In this document: positions 23,404 to 34,038 of the stretch, in pieces
Numbering within the stretch: position 1 is the first letter of the stretch
Layout of the letters: every line of letters starts with the position of its first letter
Source of the DNA: Diphasiastrum complanatum
Lineage: Eukaryota; Streptophyta; Lycopodiopsida; Lycopodiales; Lycopodiaceae
DNA length: 42,988 bases
Direction: 5' to 3'
Assembly (NCBI GenBank): GCA_029204225.1
Contig: MU834942.1
Location: 1-42,988 of the forward strand
Program-made: the position numbers and the translations under genes
The notes under the pieces: generated by a model
The model's input: the letters and a program-made list of their open reading frames with translations, nothing else
The model's database searches: none
Told to the model about the DNA's origin: nothing

Positions 23404-23802
23404 ATGAATCCAACTACAAGAGGATTCAAGCTACTAGTAGAAGGTTACTATAGAATGCTCGATGTTTACAATTTTGCTTCAAACACTTGGAAAACAACCA
23501 AAATGGACCTCCCATCTTGTGTCGACTTCAACATTTTGTGTCCATTTTGTAAGGGAGTTCTGTATTTCCTGGCAAGGAGCCCAACCAGGGTGGTGACTTA
23601 TGATGTGACCACAAACATGTGGAATGATCACTTGGCCTTGATTAGCTCAACATGGATAGATTCACAAATTTTTTTCTCTCTATTTTTGAACAAAAGATCC
23701 AAAGTATCCCAGACCATAGCAGGACCGCAACCACCCAAGGAGTCTAGGTGGGCGGAGCAGCTTCTCAATAGTTGTGCATCCGCACTTACTCTTAGTTCTT
23801 GA
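23404..23802 (+). pseudogene. F-box/kelch-like protein fragment
   Basis: The open frame begins MNPTTRGFKLL, like the 'NPTTR' segment of plant F-box-associated/kelch domains. It continues with DVYNFASNTWKTTKM, a kelch blade pattern, then VLYFLARSPTRVVTYDVTT and NMW, a second blade. There is no F-box upstream, and the end (KESRWAEQLLNSCASAL) does not fit the family. It has at most one and a half blades, so a gene fragment is likely, possibly captured by a transposon. Confidence 0.45.
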
Positions 23803-24256
23803 TGATGCGAGTATGTATGGCATAGAGAATAACATGCAAGTTTTATGTCATGATATAAGAGGTCAAGATGCAACTCCATAAACTAATTGATTGATTAGTG
23901 TTATCTCCATGGAATGCATTTGATGCTTATAATATTTGTGAGACTATTATTTTTGTTGCGTTTTTCTGGAGGTTTTAGATTATGGTGCATTAACTACTCA
24001 TTGCATTTTCAAAATGATGTATGCGGCTTTTATAATTGTCGAGTGGTTTTTGTCAATAGTTGGACATGATATTTGTTGGCAACTCTGTAAGCTGCGAGTA
24101 TTTGTTGCTTAGCATGTTGGATTAGTTCGCCAAAAAATTCATGGTGAAATCTTTTTTTCTACGATTTCCTCCAGTAACTGTAGAAGTAATCTACACTTGT
24201 GAAGATAGTTGAGGACTATTAGCCAGAAATCATATCACATGATAAGTGATAGATTT
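23803..24256. other. AT-rich non-coding stretch
   Basis: No coding sequence, repeat or RNA gene recognised. Confidence 0.4.
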
Positions 24257-24466
24257 TGCCTCTGGAAATAGCGATCTATTAGCGATGGATATTGACATCA
24301 TCAATGCGATTGAAGTAGTGAATTATGCCACTGGAAATATCGATCTATTAGCAATGGATATTGACATCATCAATGCGATTGGCAATAGATAGATTCTACC
24401 TCTGGAAACAGTGAGCCATTAGCAATGGATCTTGAAATCATCATTGCGATTGACAACAGTGATGGG
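24257..24466. repeat. About three tandem units of ~70 bp
   Basis: The unit contains GATCTATTAGCGATGGATAT then TGACATCATCAATGCGATTG. The third copy is more diverged. The array overlaps the decayed 3' end of the copia gag fragment on the minus strand. Confidence 0.75.
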
Positions 24467-25390
24467 TTCTGCCTCTTGATGGGTTCTGCCTCTTGATTGG
24501 CAGCAGTGATGAGTTCAGTCTCTCTCCTTGCTCCTGGAATTCCGTCGCATTGGAGGAGTTTGGCTGCTTTTGTTGTTGCTTCTTTGCCTCGTTGTAGATG
24601 CGGATACGACACTCCTTGATGTCATGATTGGCTCTCTTGCAATATTTGTAGAAAAACTTCTTGCGCAATCCACTATTCTCAGCTTGAGTGTGAGGCTTCT
24701 GCTGTTGTTGTTGTACTTGATTCTTGCCCTTGGAATAGTCTTTCTTCTTGGTGTACAAGGCCATGGATTTGTCTTTGATGGACAGGCCACTGGTTTTTCT
24801 TCGTATTTCTTTTTGAAGTAGATGATCGATCACCTTTTGAAGAGTGAGGTTGGGTTGTGTGGAGATCATTACAATAAAGTATTCGTACGACTTTGGAAGA
24901 GAAGAAAGCAAGGTCATAACAACATCGGCATCTTGAATAGCACATCCTATAGCTGATAACTGATCCAATAAGGATTTGAAGCTATTGATGTGAGAAGTGA
25001 TGGCAGTAGAATCAGACATGCTAAGAGTGAAGAACTTTCTTCTAAAATGTAATCTAGTGGTTACATCATGAGTCTCATAGAGATTGGATAACAAATCTAA
25101 TGCATCTTTAGAGGTTTTGCATGTGGTAACATGGGATATTTGGGAGTTAGCCAGATTGAGTGTGACACATGCTAAGGCTTTCTGATCTTTGATCTTCCAT
25201 GCCTTTGCTTGATCACCATCTACTGGTTTCAGGTTAGAACCTTCTACTACATCCCAAAGATCTCTATCTATCAACATCATCCTGAGTTTTAACTTCCAGA
25301 TGTAGAAGTTAGATCCATTGAACTTGGCAATGATTCTAGCTTCGTTGGCTGTTGTAGACGAAGAGCTACCAACAAAATAGCAATTACAAC
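24441..25390 (-). pseudogene. Copia gag fragment (UBN2 / Retrotran_gag_2 type)
   Basis: Minus-strand frame from about 25390. It begins ARIIAKFNGSNFYIWKLKLR and runs into MMLIDRDLWDVVEGSN, then AWKIKDQKALACVTLNLA, LLSNLYETHD and LTLQKVIDHLLQKEIRR, the gag pattern of plant copia elements. The nucleocapsid knuckle is FYKYCKRANHDIKEC: the first cysteine of the CX2CX4HX4C motif is missing. The frame is open for about 279 codons, then ends in tandem repeats without protease or pol. The primer site and LTR expected near 25400-25900 were not identified with confidence. Confidence 0.85.
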
Positions 25391-26588
25391 CAGAATGACG
25401 GCGTAACTGGGAGACTCAAAATCATTCATTTCATGGACAGAGCATCATGTAGAGTGTGTCTAGATGATCCATTTATAGAATTCATCCATGTATTAATTAC
25501 AATAAATATTTGTCACCTAATTAGATAAGCCATTGTACTTGAAAGTATTTGGCTTGTGTAACAACTACACATGGTCAACCCATAGGGAATGTTGATGCAG
25601 ACGAGGATGAGGACGCTGCAAATTCTCTCACTTCGCATATTACGTGAAGTGGCTTTCTCTCACTTCGCAAATTCTGAGAAGTGCTTGGAATGGTCCTCGT
25701 TGAAAATAGACAACTGTCGGGTTTTTCTCTCTCTTCGGGATTTTGCGAAAAAAGGTGACAGTGCACTTAAAAAGCCGACACTGTTCTTAAAAATGTGATG
25801 GTGCCGTTAAAAAGACGACAGTGTCTTTAAAACAATTTAACTTCTTCAAAATAGTTGAAAGAAAGAAGCTCAAGGCAAGTGTCGCATGTTTCAGGAAAGT
25901 GTGAAAAAGCCGACACTATGTTGAAGTGTCACATTTCGGGAAAAGCCGACACTGAAAAACATAGTTCATTTCTGCAAACTGCTACGACACTTAGTGTACT
26001 GCAGACTGTTGCGATAGTTAGTGTATTTCTGTAGAGTTGTTCTAAATGCTAATTCATGGAAGTTCTTGAAGATAGCCAAGTCTTCAATGATCTTCAAATT
26101 ATTGAGCTTAATATCTGAACTTGAAATATGATAGGATTGGTTACCCTTTGCTGGAGATCAGCCGGAAGGTTGTTGTAGACGTTCTTCAAATAGTTTGGCT
26201 ATCTAAGTTGTGATTCCTGCAGGTATTGGATGAGCAAAAGTAGAACCAAAGTTGGTCTCACTTGGCCCTAGATCAACGATCAGTAAATGTGCAGGAAGAA
26301 TCTTGAAATAGAAATTAGTCATTTACCAAGGAGACAACTGTGGACTTAATCTCCAACACAACTTACTGAATATGTGGCTCTTCTTGAAAAATTAACATAA
26401 TATTGTCCACTTTTCTCATTTACATTAGTCACTTGGAAGAAAACAACCTATTATATGATGCTACTTATTGTATTATCTTTTCTTGACAAATTACATATGG
26501 CTCCCAAAAGGCATCAGAAGACCCTCAACATATGTATGGCTGGTTAGCTCCTACCCAAAATGTAGACTTTGATTTGAATGAAGATGAC
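25391..26588. other. Non-coding stretch with scattered short repeats
   Basis: Between 25745 and 25960 a short motif like AAAAAGCCGACACTG recurs at least four times in variant form with a spacing of about 30-130 bp, and TCTCACTTCGCA is repeated near 25625 and 25660. This may be the LTR or leader of the gag fragment to its left. No gene seen. Confidence 0.4.
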
Positions 26589-27735
26589 TTACAAGTTAGC
26601 ATGAAAATGTTTGGGGGATTCTTCTTGAACCATTTCTTTTTCCTTGAAAGTTTCGATTGGAACCTTTGAAGTGCTAGAATCATGAACAGTTTGGCCAACA
26701 AAATCTTCGCTTACACAATGATTGGTTGAAGGATGTTTTGCCTTGCTAACCACGTTAGATTGCATATATGTGGGGATCTACATTTACAAGCTCAGCACAA
26801 ATGGTCACATCAGAAAAAGCAGATTGAGCGGCAACGTCAATAGAAGGAGGTTCAATGGTTGGAGGAGATGAATCAATTTCAATTGTACTACCATGATTTT
26901 GATGCCACATCTCCAGCTGCTTGTTGTAATAGTAGTTGAAGTCAAGCACCCTCCCTATGACACAATCGTAAGGTTCACGAGCCAAAGCTTGTGCTGCATG
27001 ATGTTTTATGATAGTAGACCTATCATACCACTCAAGAGTTTTGATGTTTCAGTGAACTGTAACAGTGGTCATTACCTCTCGAGGCACTTGGGCAGCACTC
27101 ATGTGAGTTATTGAGGTCACTCTGCCTGATTTGTTTGTAATATCACCTTGAATACCGGCAGTCTCAATCATTTGCTTCTTCCAGCACCTGATAATACTCT
27201 CCTCTATGTTTACACCTTTCTTAAACCATATCTTTGATCGTGGATTAGAGATAAGGGAGAGGAAAAGGTGTCCATCTTTAGCACCATCAAGCATGTGCTC
27301 TAAAACACAAGAGGTCGAAAATGCTCATTTTGAAAACATTTCATAGACACTTTGTAATTCTTATTGCACCTCTCATCATACCTGCATAAAAGCATATTTG
27401 TATAAGCATTGAGAGATTGCCATATTGCAATAAAAGACTCTCCTAAACATAATAAAACATCCCTCCACATCTCTAAAATTTCATTGACTTACTTGAGATA
27501 TGTTTTGCAGCTATTGTCAGTCTCCACTGTGAAATCACGAAACACGACCTTGTAGAGCTCAGAACTCCCACAAATCATAAAGACAATAAAACAAAAGAGA
27601 GCAAATCGTTTCTGAACTCCATGGGCATGAAATACTTGGTGAGCAGGCTGATCAAGTATCTTCCTCTCATCATCAACAGAGAGCTCATCAACTTTGCGAC
27701 GTGATTTATTGGCTCCTGAGTCATGCCTCTTCCGC
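26589..27735 (-). pseudogene. Crypton-type tyrosine recombinase gene, 3' part
   Basis: Minus strand, from the transposon edge. The first exon continues RKRHDSGANKSRRKVDELSV, then FALFCFIVFMICGSSELYK; in DUF3504/Crypton recombinases this is the LTxEE...FLxGLRGxE region, so the first catalytic Arg appears as Cys. A GT-AG intron lies at about 27388-27494. The next exon has KDGHLFLSLISNPRSKIWFK and NKSGRVTSITHM, equivalent to the HxxR box (His replaced by Lys, Arg kept). Then REVMTTVTVH, a TGA, and NIKTLEWYDRS with the candidate nucleophile Tyr. A frameshift near 27306 and another near 26757 are present. The C-terminus ends at about 26589. Dead in this copy. Confidence 0.68.
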
Positions 27736-27775
27736 ATTAGGGCCCTTTTTGAACTCAAAAGGGCCTCTTCCTTGC
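27736..27775. repeat. Left terminal inverted repeat
   Basis: The outer end of the 7.57-kb element. It pairs with 35262-35304 and is itself a near palindrome (AGGGCCCTTTTTG...CAAAAGGGCCT). On the minus strand it adds the spurious residues SSKRAL before the recombinase frame. Confidence 0.75.
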
Positions 27776-28104
27776 CTAAACAAGTTTCTTAATCATTATT
27801 AGTGTAATGCTAATCCATCCTACATGGCACCTTTACCATGGGTTACCACATAGAGTGAGCATGAGTTAAGAGCTATCTCTAAGATCTATTTTCATAGACT
27901 TTAGTAGGTTTGTTACATAGACGATACTAGGGTAACCTTAGAGTAGGACAAAGCCTATCATTGAATGTCATCCCAAAAGTACAACACATAGGAACTAGGC
28001 ATGACACAATACTCCATATCTAGCTCATTTCAAATGCATACTTCAAACTAACATTAAGCCAAATTCATTTTTGAAGATCTTCTTGGACCTTAAACTTTTT
28101 CAAG
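27776..28104. other. Subterminal region of the transposon
   Basis: Non-coding. The start shares AATCATTATTAGTGTAATG with the right subterminal region in inverted orientation. A promoter for the plus-strand gene is expected here, but no clear TATA box was identified. Confidence 0.4.
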
Positions 28105-30416
28105 ATGGGAACAAAATGTCACTTGCATGTGAACTTAGAGAAGGAGTATTCCACAACCAAAGCTGCATGGGGTGTTAACCTGAACTCATATGAAATGCAT
28201 TGTTGGAGGTTAAAAGGAATGAGAAATATCGATCTATGGGTAAAAGGTGATTTGTATCCACCTAATCCATTGACCAATTTCTCCTCAATTTTGTGATGTA
28301 CATAGTTTGTTAAGGTTCGTTGGTGATGGTGCGAACGGACTTCTTGGCTATTGTCGAGTTATGGATTCTCGAAGAATCCAAGCTGAAATGCTAGCGAATA
28401 GTGCAAACATTCATATTACATACATGAATGAGCAATTAAAATCATTGCAACAAACAAATCAGACATTGGCTAAAGAGATAACAAATCTAAAATTAGAGCT
28501 CACCAAATTTGTCACAAAGTTTGAAGAATTGCAATCTTCAAACATTAGTCTTCAAAAGATATTATATGGATTTCAGCGAAAGCGTCGAGTCTCAACGGAT
28601 GACCAATCGCGAGAATGCAATTCATTCATAGAAAATGAATTAGGTGAATTCTTCCATATTCAAGATACTTTTAAAATATCCAGCAAGCAAAAGGGATCTA
28701 TTGTTCATTTTCATTATAACCAATACAACAATATATTTTTGGATCTGGAAAAGGTCCAAGCAATGATGATATGACATTACAATGTCAAAAGAGATGGTGA
28801 GTTCGTTTCACAACAATTTCAATTATTATTTTTCTATTTTTCGTAAGCAACAATTATTGTGTGTAAGTTATTTACAAGAATTTGGTATTGCAGATATTGG
28901 AGGAAAAGCTATATTTGTCATTAAGTTGGATGAAGCGGAGATCATAAAAGGTCGCAAACTAGAACGTGTCACAATCACGTTGATGAACCAAGCATTGCAG
29001 GAGTCAACTGGAAGTGAGTTCAATAAATTTAGTGTGCAATCCGAAAATCATATATGGTGGATAGCTGCATTTGAAGTTCATAAAGAGACCCACGATGTGT
29101 TGAAGTGGGTATTTGAACGATGCAATATATCCAAGGTAACACAAGCACAAAATGGAGGAGAATTGCCAAGTGTTGATGGGCAAAATTTTACTGTGGATTG
29201 GTACTTAGCTGTCAATTTGAAGACCCTAAAATGCATGTTTGGTTGCGGGCTCGGTGTGAATGCCAAACATTTTTGCATATATTGTATGTCTGAAAGTGGC
29301 CGAAATAAAGGTGTGTTGCATTGCAACCAACGAGTTCCACCAAACAGACACAATCTAGACAAAGCATGGAGTCCCATATTAGAGATTCCTCTCGAAAGAG
29401 TCCATTTTTAGCACAATGCATGGTGAATTGCGGATATTGGACAAGTTGTTATATTTGCATTGTTGCTATGCATGGAATATGCAACCCAAATCACGCGCGG
29501 ATGTTAGCATTCGAAATCTAGAGATAGTGTTATTAGAAATGGGACTTCACGGAGGCCATGTGACTCTTTCCAAGGATGTTGAGTTGAGTGGAAAAACTCA
29601 AGACTTGCCAGCAAAAGTTTCCATGGGGGGTGCAAAAGCAAGGCATTTCTTGTCAAATCATACTGGACGACGAGAAAGTAGTCTTCAATGGGAGTATTGG
29701 AAGAGAGTGTGTGAATGCACAACAAATATTAGCTCGGATCCCCGTATGGCTGCCACACATGGAAAGGTGTGGCAAGTATTTGATGTTTGTCACTGACTAT
29801 CAATTAAAAAGACTTGAGGGAGGAAGATTACGATAGATATCAGACGAAAGTACAAGCATTCACTCGATTGATGATTGATGCACGTGGAGAAACACACATC
29901 ACTCATTATATGGTGAGTGTTTTGTCTTTATTTTTTCTTTGTAAGTTCTATCCAAGTGAAATGTACTAATTAGATTCTTTTGCAAACAACACATTTTGTA
30001 TGCTCATGGACCTTGGTTTTTAAAGACATATGGATCATTGGCTATTTGGAATACCCAAGGGATGGAGAAGAGTCATTACAGGGCCAAGGCTGCGTATTTT
30101 AAAAATTCAAGACACGGTGGAGGTAAAGGTCTTAGCAATGCCTTGGTAGAGATATTTCAGTGGTCTTATAGAAGAGTTTTGAGCAAACAAAACACGGGCT
30201 CGAGGGCTGACTTCAATGATCTCTTCATCAAATTTAGCCAGAAGAGCCACTTGGAAGTCATCCACAACTAATGCAAATAGGAAATGGAGGATGTCTCGGG
30301 TTCGTGTAGGGAAGCAGTGGGTTCATCGGCAAAGAACATCCAATGAAGAGGATGGCATTTCAGAAATAGCACACAATGAGCAAATAGAATCTATTGAGAA
30401 TATTACATTATTTTGA
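28105..30416 (+). pseudogene. Transposase-like gene (unplaced CxxC-type family), decayed
   Basis: Plus strand, several frames and probable introns. A leader segment (28105-28296) precedes a coiled-coil region (about 28420-28570: LKSLQQTNQTLAKEITNLKL). Then comes the core: VIKLDEAEIIKGRKLERVTI, HIWWIAAFEVHKETHDVLKW, VDWYLAVNLKTLKCMFGCGL, and a zinc-binding-like HFCIYCMSESGRN. After a frame change: RVHF...MHGELRILDKLLYLH. Late motif near 30040: AIWNTQGMEKSHYRAKAAYF, then NSRHGGG. This order matches a large family of uncharacterised, repeated proteins in corals, sponges and some fungi that I believe are transposases. Catalytic acidic residues were not established. At least three frame breaks. 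Confidence 0.5.
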
Positions 30417-30712
30417 AGTATGGTGGTATAATTTATTTGATTACTATAAATAGACTTTATCTAGTCCAATATTAAAATCATGTCTATTTTTGAAAAACTT
30501 TTCCCTATATAAGACCACTTTATCTCATTTTCAAGCACACATTTTTCTTGCTCTCTTGGCTTTCTTAGTTTCGGTTAAATGGTTTGCACTTGCGCTTGTA
30601 CTAATAGTCTTTCGTATTGTCTCATTACGTTTACGATGCATCCTTCGAAGACAAAGTTGGCAAATCTATTGGTCGACACAACATTTGTTGATCAAATAGA
30701 TCGTATGCTATG
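30417..30712. other. Spacer between the two plus-strand coding regions
   Basis: AT-rich. A hydrophobic frame at 30490-30699 has no start context or family match and is probably chance. Confidence 0.3.
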
Positions 30713-32098
30713 TTCACTGCCAGAATAGATACCCTAGCAACTCTACGTGCGAATAGTGATGATTTCAGGTATGTAAGTGAGTATATAGAAGAGAACTTGA
30801 TGCCTGACTCGGTAAGAATACCTGGCTATGATATTTCTTGAATCCCGTATAATTTGCTAACATATATATGGAAAGGAGATAGACCTTTTGCTGTCTGACT
30901 CAACAAGTTTGTTAGCCACTTGGGAAATGAGCACTTTTTGGAGTTAACGCGCGATCAACAAGTAAATTTTAATCTCAAAAGTGTAGGAAACAAGTTCTTG
31001 TCACGTGAAATTACTGTGATTTTTTTGTTGAATGAATTTCCTACAAATACCGTTGAAGAAAAACATGATTCTATCGTGAACATCAGTGAAATGGAAGAGC
31101 AAGAAGCATAAGAGGAATTAACACCTGTGAAGGAAACATAGCTTGCATGACAAATGGCTTCAGTTGCATCAACATCTGTCCAACCGGAAGACGTAGATGA
31201 CTTCGATCACATGCTGTGAATACGTGACCTTGCCCCAGTGATAATTAATAGACAAGAGTATTTGTTTCTACATGACTTGCAACATATCCTCAGCTTATGA
31301 GAGGATGAGATGTTGGCAGGATTAGTGCAATTGCAAAATGGCACCAACACCCCACTCAGTGCCAGATGATACATTTCGACAGCTGATTGGAGATAACGCA
31401 AATACTACTGAGCAAGCTCTGGCAAAAAATTTGTGTGAACTAAAGACTCTGCAACCACTGGAGGTTGAGCATAAACAATTCGGAAAATTATCGATTGGCA
31501 CAACTAAGATGCCATACAGAGGCCACAGAATTGTCCTTGCAAAAAGTGAGAATGAGGATGAAGGATCTCAGGCCAGTTCTTTGTCAACAAATATTCTCGT
31601 CCATGCTTATTCCCATTTCTTGATCTATTCATTGTAATTATAACATTCTTATATAATGTATTGCAGTATGCGGTGGAGATTGACAATTTTGCAATGAGGA
31701 GCGGAGGTTCTCATGAGGACCGAACAGAGCGAAGGCCAGATGCATCTTTGGCATACTACATTGGACAATTCCTTGACAACTATATCTTCTGTTTCAGCAA
31801 TGAGTATAGTCCTGATGGGCCCACTGAGCTGGTCAAGTGCAAAGCATTATCAAAGCATCTTGCAGATGCTCCGTTTCCACAAACTGCACCAAAGGCCTAC
31901 TGTGTACGAAGGAGCGCTATCTTGCACGACTTCTGTCCGGGGTTTGAGTCCAGATTACTTCTGGCCTCAGCGGTTGGACCTTATGAGGAGCATACTAATG
32001 CTGCTAAGCTAGCATCAGAGTTAATGAAGTCAACAATAGGACTAGAAAATAGATCAGAGTCATTGTTGGAAGCACTGGCTAATGTAAAAGAATTTTAA
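30713..32098 (+). pseudogene. Second transposon-encoded protein, unknown function
   Basis: From 30713 a decayed frame reads ARIDTLATLRANSDDFRYVS, then SHLGNEHFLELTRDQQVNFN and STSVQPEDVDDFDHM, with several stops. Two better-kept segments follow: 31338-31637 (TFRQLIGDNANTTEQALAKN) and 31661-32098 (DASLAYYIGQFLDNYIFCFS, ending LLEALANVKEF and TAA). A possible short intron lies at about 31600-31660 (GTAATTATAACATTC...TTGCAG). I recognise no domain. Its position downstream of the transposase-like gene on the same strand suggests the element's second gene. Confidence 0.45.
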
Positions 32099-32227
32099 AG
32101 GAAAATGTGTTTTTTTCCAAAAATATTTCAATTCAAATTGCATGCATTCAAAAATTTCATTCATTATGGTAGGTTATGAATATTTCTACCAATCATCAAA
32201 ATTTAAGGGCATTAAAGTTCATTTTGC

Positions 32228-32716
32228 ACTTCAAACAGCCCCCCTCCGGGCCCTTGCTTGATTTGCACGCAAGGGCTCGGAGGGGGCCGTTTGACCAGGT
32301 CAAACACCCCGCCTCCGCGCCCTTTCGTGCAAATCATCCAAGGGTGCAGAGGAGGGCCGTTTGACCCGATCAAACGCCCACTGTCCATGCCCTTGCGTGC
32401 AAATCACGCAAGGGCGCAAAGGTCAAACACCCCGCCTCCGCGCCCTTTCGTGCAAATCATGCAAGGGTGCAGAGGAGGGCCGTTTGACCCGATCAAACAC
32501 CCGCTGTCCATGCCCTTGCATGCAAATCACGCAAGGGCGCAAAAAGGGGCCGTTTGACTAGGTCAAACACCCCGCCTCCGCACCCTTGCATTTGCATGCA
32601 AGGGCGCAGAGAGGGGCCCTTTGACTCGGTCAAACGCCCACTGTCCGTGCCCTTGCGTGCAAATCACGCAAGGGCGCGGAGGGGAGATGTTTGACCAGGT
32701 CAAACACCCCGCCTCC
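32228..32716. repeat. ~70-bp tandem array of W-box palindromes, about seven units
   Basis: GC-rich array. Each unit has two inverted pairs: GTTTGACCNGGTCAAAC, and CCCTTGCGTGCAAATCACGC followed by AAGGG. Two variants alternate (…CCCGCCTCCGCGCCC… and …CCACTGTCCATGCCC…), giving a ~140-bp higher-order period. One unit near 32418 lacks the left half of the GTTTGAC palindrome. TTTGACC is the plant WRKY W-box core, present here many times in both orientations. The array overlaps the tail of the minus-strand H3-tail frame. Confidence 0.85.
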
Positions 32717-33082
32717 ATGAGTGGCGTCGCGCTGGCTCTGTATTAAAGAGGGGCTTCCCAGCGACCTCACACCAAAATCATGCAGCAGGACATCCTCTAC
32801 TTCTCTGGCCATATGTTGCTCATCTAGAGGTGGTTGTTGCTGCCCCTGCTCCTACCCCTACCCCTACTCACAATCCATGAGAACTTCCCCAGGATCATCC
32901 ATTGTTGCCTGCTCATCCTGATTCTGGTCCATTTCCACCAGCACAAGTTCAATGCTACTACTTCTGCTCCTACTCCCACTCCTCGAGCGCCTTTCTCATG
33001 CTTCTATTGCTTCTAAAGCGGCTTGGTGCAATAACATTGTTTCTCTTGGATTCCTCCTTGTTGTTTGTTTCGTACGTGCCAT
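32630..33082 (-). pseudogene. Transposon protein starting with a histone H3 tail mimic
   Basis: The minus-strand frame opens at 33082 with MARTKQTTRRNPRETMLLHQ. The first seven residues are those of histone H3 (Met plus A1-R2-T3-K4-Q5-T6), but the rest is not H3. After a TGA at codon 29 the same frame goes on with ERRSRSGSRSRSSSIELVLV, an acidic part (MDQNQDEQATMDDPGEVLMD), three closely spaced TAG codons in what looks like a decayed CAG (Gln) run, and EVEDVLLHDFGVRSLGSPSL. It runs into the 70-bp array. A TATA box lies 167 bp upstream of the ATG. No other domain is recognised. A non-functional copy of an element-encoded nuclear protein is the likely reading. Confidence 0.45.
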
Positions 33083-33248
33083 AAACTAGGTCGCCATGCA
33101 TATATAATAGAGTACTAATGTATAGGAATTGCAATAATGACACTAATTTGCACTTGTGTGAGCATAGAAGGATGATATCAACCTATGAAAAACAAAGGAA
33201 GCTCTCTGACACTAAGGATGAAATGGCGAAATGGGGACCCACACACCC
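33083..33248. other. Putative leader of the H3-tail reading frame
   Basis: Between the TATA box and the ATG on the minus strand; no upstream gene. The plus-strand frames here look like chance. Confidence 0.3.
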
Positions 33249-33255
33249 TTATATA
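33249..33255 (-). promoter_or_regulatory. TATA box for the H3-tail reading frame
   Basis: CACTATATAAGG on the minus strand, 167 bp above the ATG at 33082. The match to the plant TATA consensus is good, and the distance leaves a leader of about 130 nt. Confidence 0.4.
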
Positions 33256-33650
33256 GTGTGTGTTTCCAACTATAGCAGACATTCCAAAAAGATCTTTCGA
33301 TTGTTCAAAAATAGTAAATCAAGAAATATATACACAATGAAATTCTGTACATTTCTAAAACATGTTATCAGCAATTTCTTATAGAAAATGTCTAGTCAAA
33401 ACCTTTACATTGCAATTGCATACCAAACCAAACCATATCATGCCCTAACAGACATGGAAACGATAGAACCAAATCTCTGATGAAATCTCTTCGGGTAGAT
33501 CAATGTTATTAGTTAAAGCTAGTACATAAGAGCATCTCATAGTTCATGTATTTTTACGGTGACCGAATCTAAAAATGATGCGCACTTTTGGTGTTTTTTT
33601 GCGCGTCTCTTGATCTGCAAAACCAGACACCACCATTTCAATATTAAAAT
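33256..33650. other. Non-coding spacer in the transposon
   Basis: AT-rich; no gene, repeat or RNA recognised. Confidence 0.4.
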
Positions 33651-34038
33651 TTATTTTATATATGTGTTCAACAACCATTTACAAAATTTGGAAGCACATT
33701 TATTGTTTATACTTACAATTTGTCCATTGATAGTGAACGCAAAATTTGTGGGCACATCAGCATATATTAAACCAACCATAGCCCGTACATCTTCTAGACT
33801 CCATTCACCATTGACATAGACTTCCTGCACTTCATCATTTGGCATGTAAATGGGTAGTTCAAATTCTTGATGTGTCGTCTCTACATCCAAGCTATCCCAT
33901 CAACCATGAGCAAACTTGAACCGCCTATAAACGAAACTGAAGGAGCACATTTGGCATGCAATGTGATATCTTATTGTCATCTTCTCACGACAAATGTCAC
34001 ACCTTATTAAATCACCTTTGTGATCTACATTTCATGAG
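33651..34038 (-). pseudogene. Unknown protein remnant with a four-Cys zinc-binding-like motif
   Basis: Minus-strand frame: KGDLIRCDICREKMTIRYHI, then ACQMC, giving CX2C...CX2C spacing suited to a small zinc-binding unit. One stop (TGA) falls just before WDSLDVETTHQEFELPIYM, and another stop sits upstream of KGDLIR. The distal part reads VQEVYVNGEWSLEDVRAMVG, then NFAFTINGQIVSINNKCASK, and closes at 33651. No family recognised. It may be the later exon of the gene beginning at 34875. Confidence 0.4.

Noticed and set aside
23730-23802. Possible start of a GRAS domain (WAEQLLNSCASAL)
   Set aside because: A dozen residues at the end of an open frame with no continuation; too short to support.
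30490-30699. Hydrophobic small protein
   Set aside because: No start context or homology recognised; AT-rich sequence often gives such frames.
32258-32561. Proline/arginine-rich proteins in the 70-bp array
   Set aside because: Translation of the tandem repeat in alternative frames with no gene signals.
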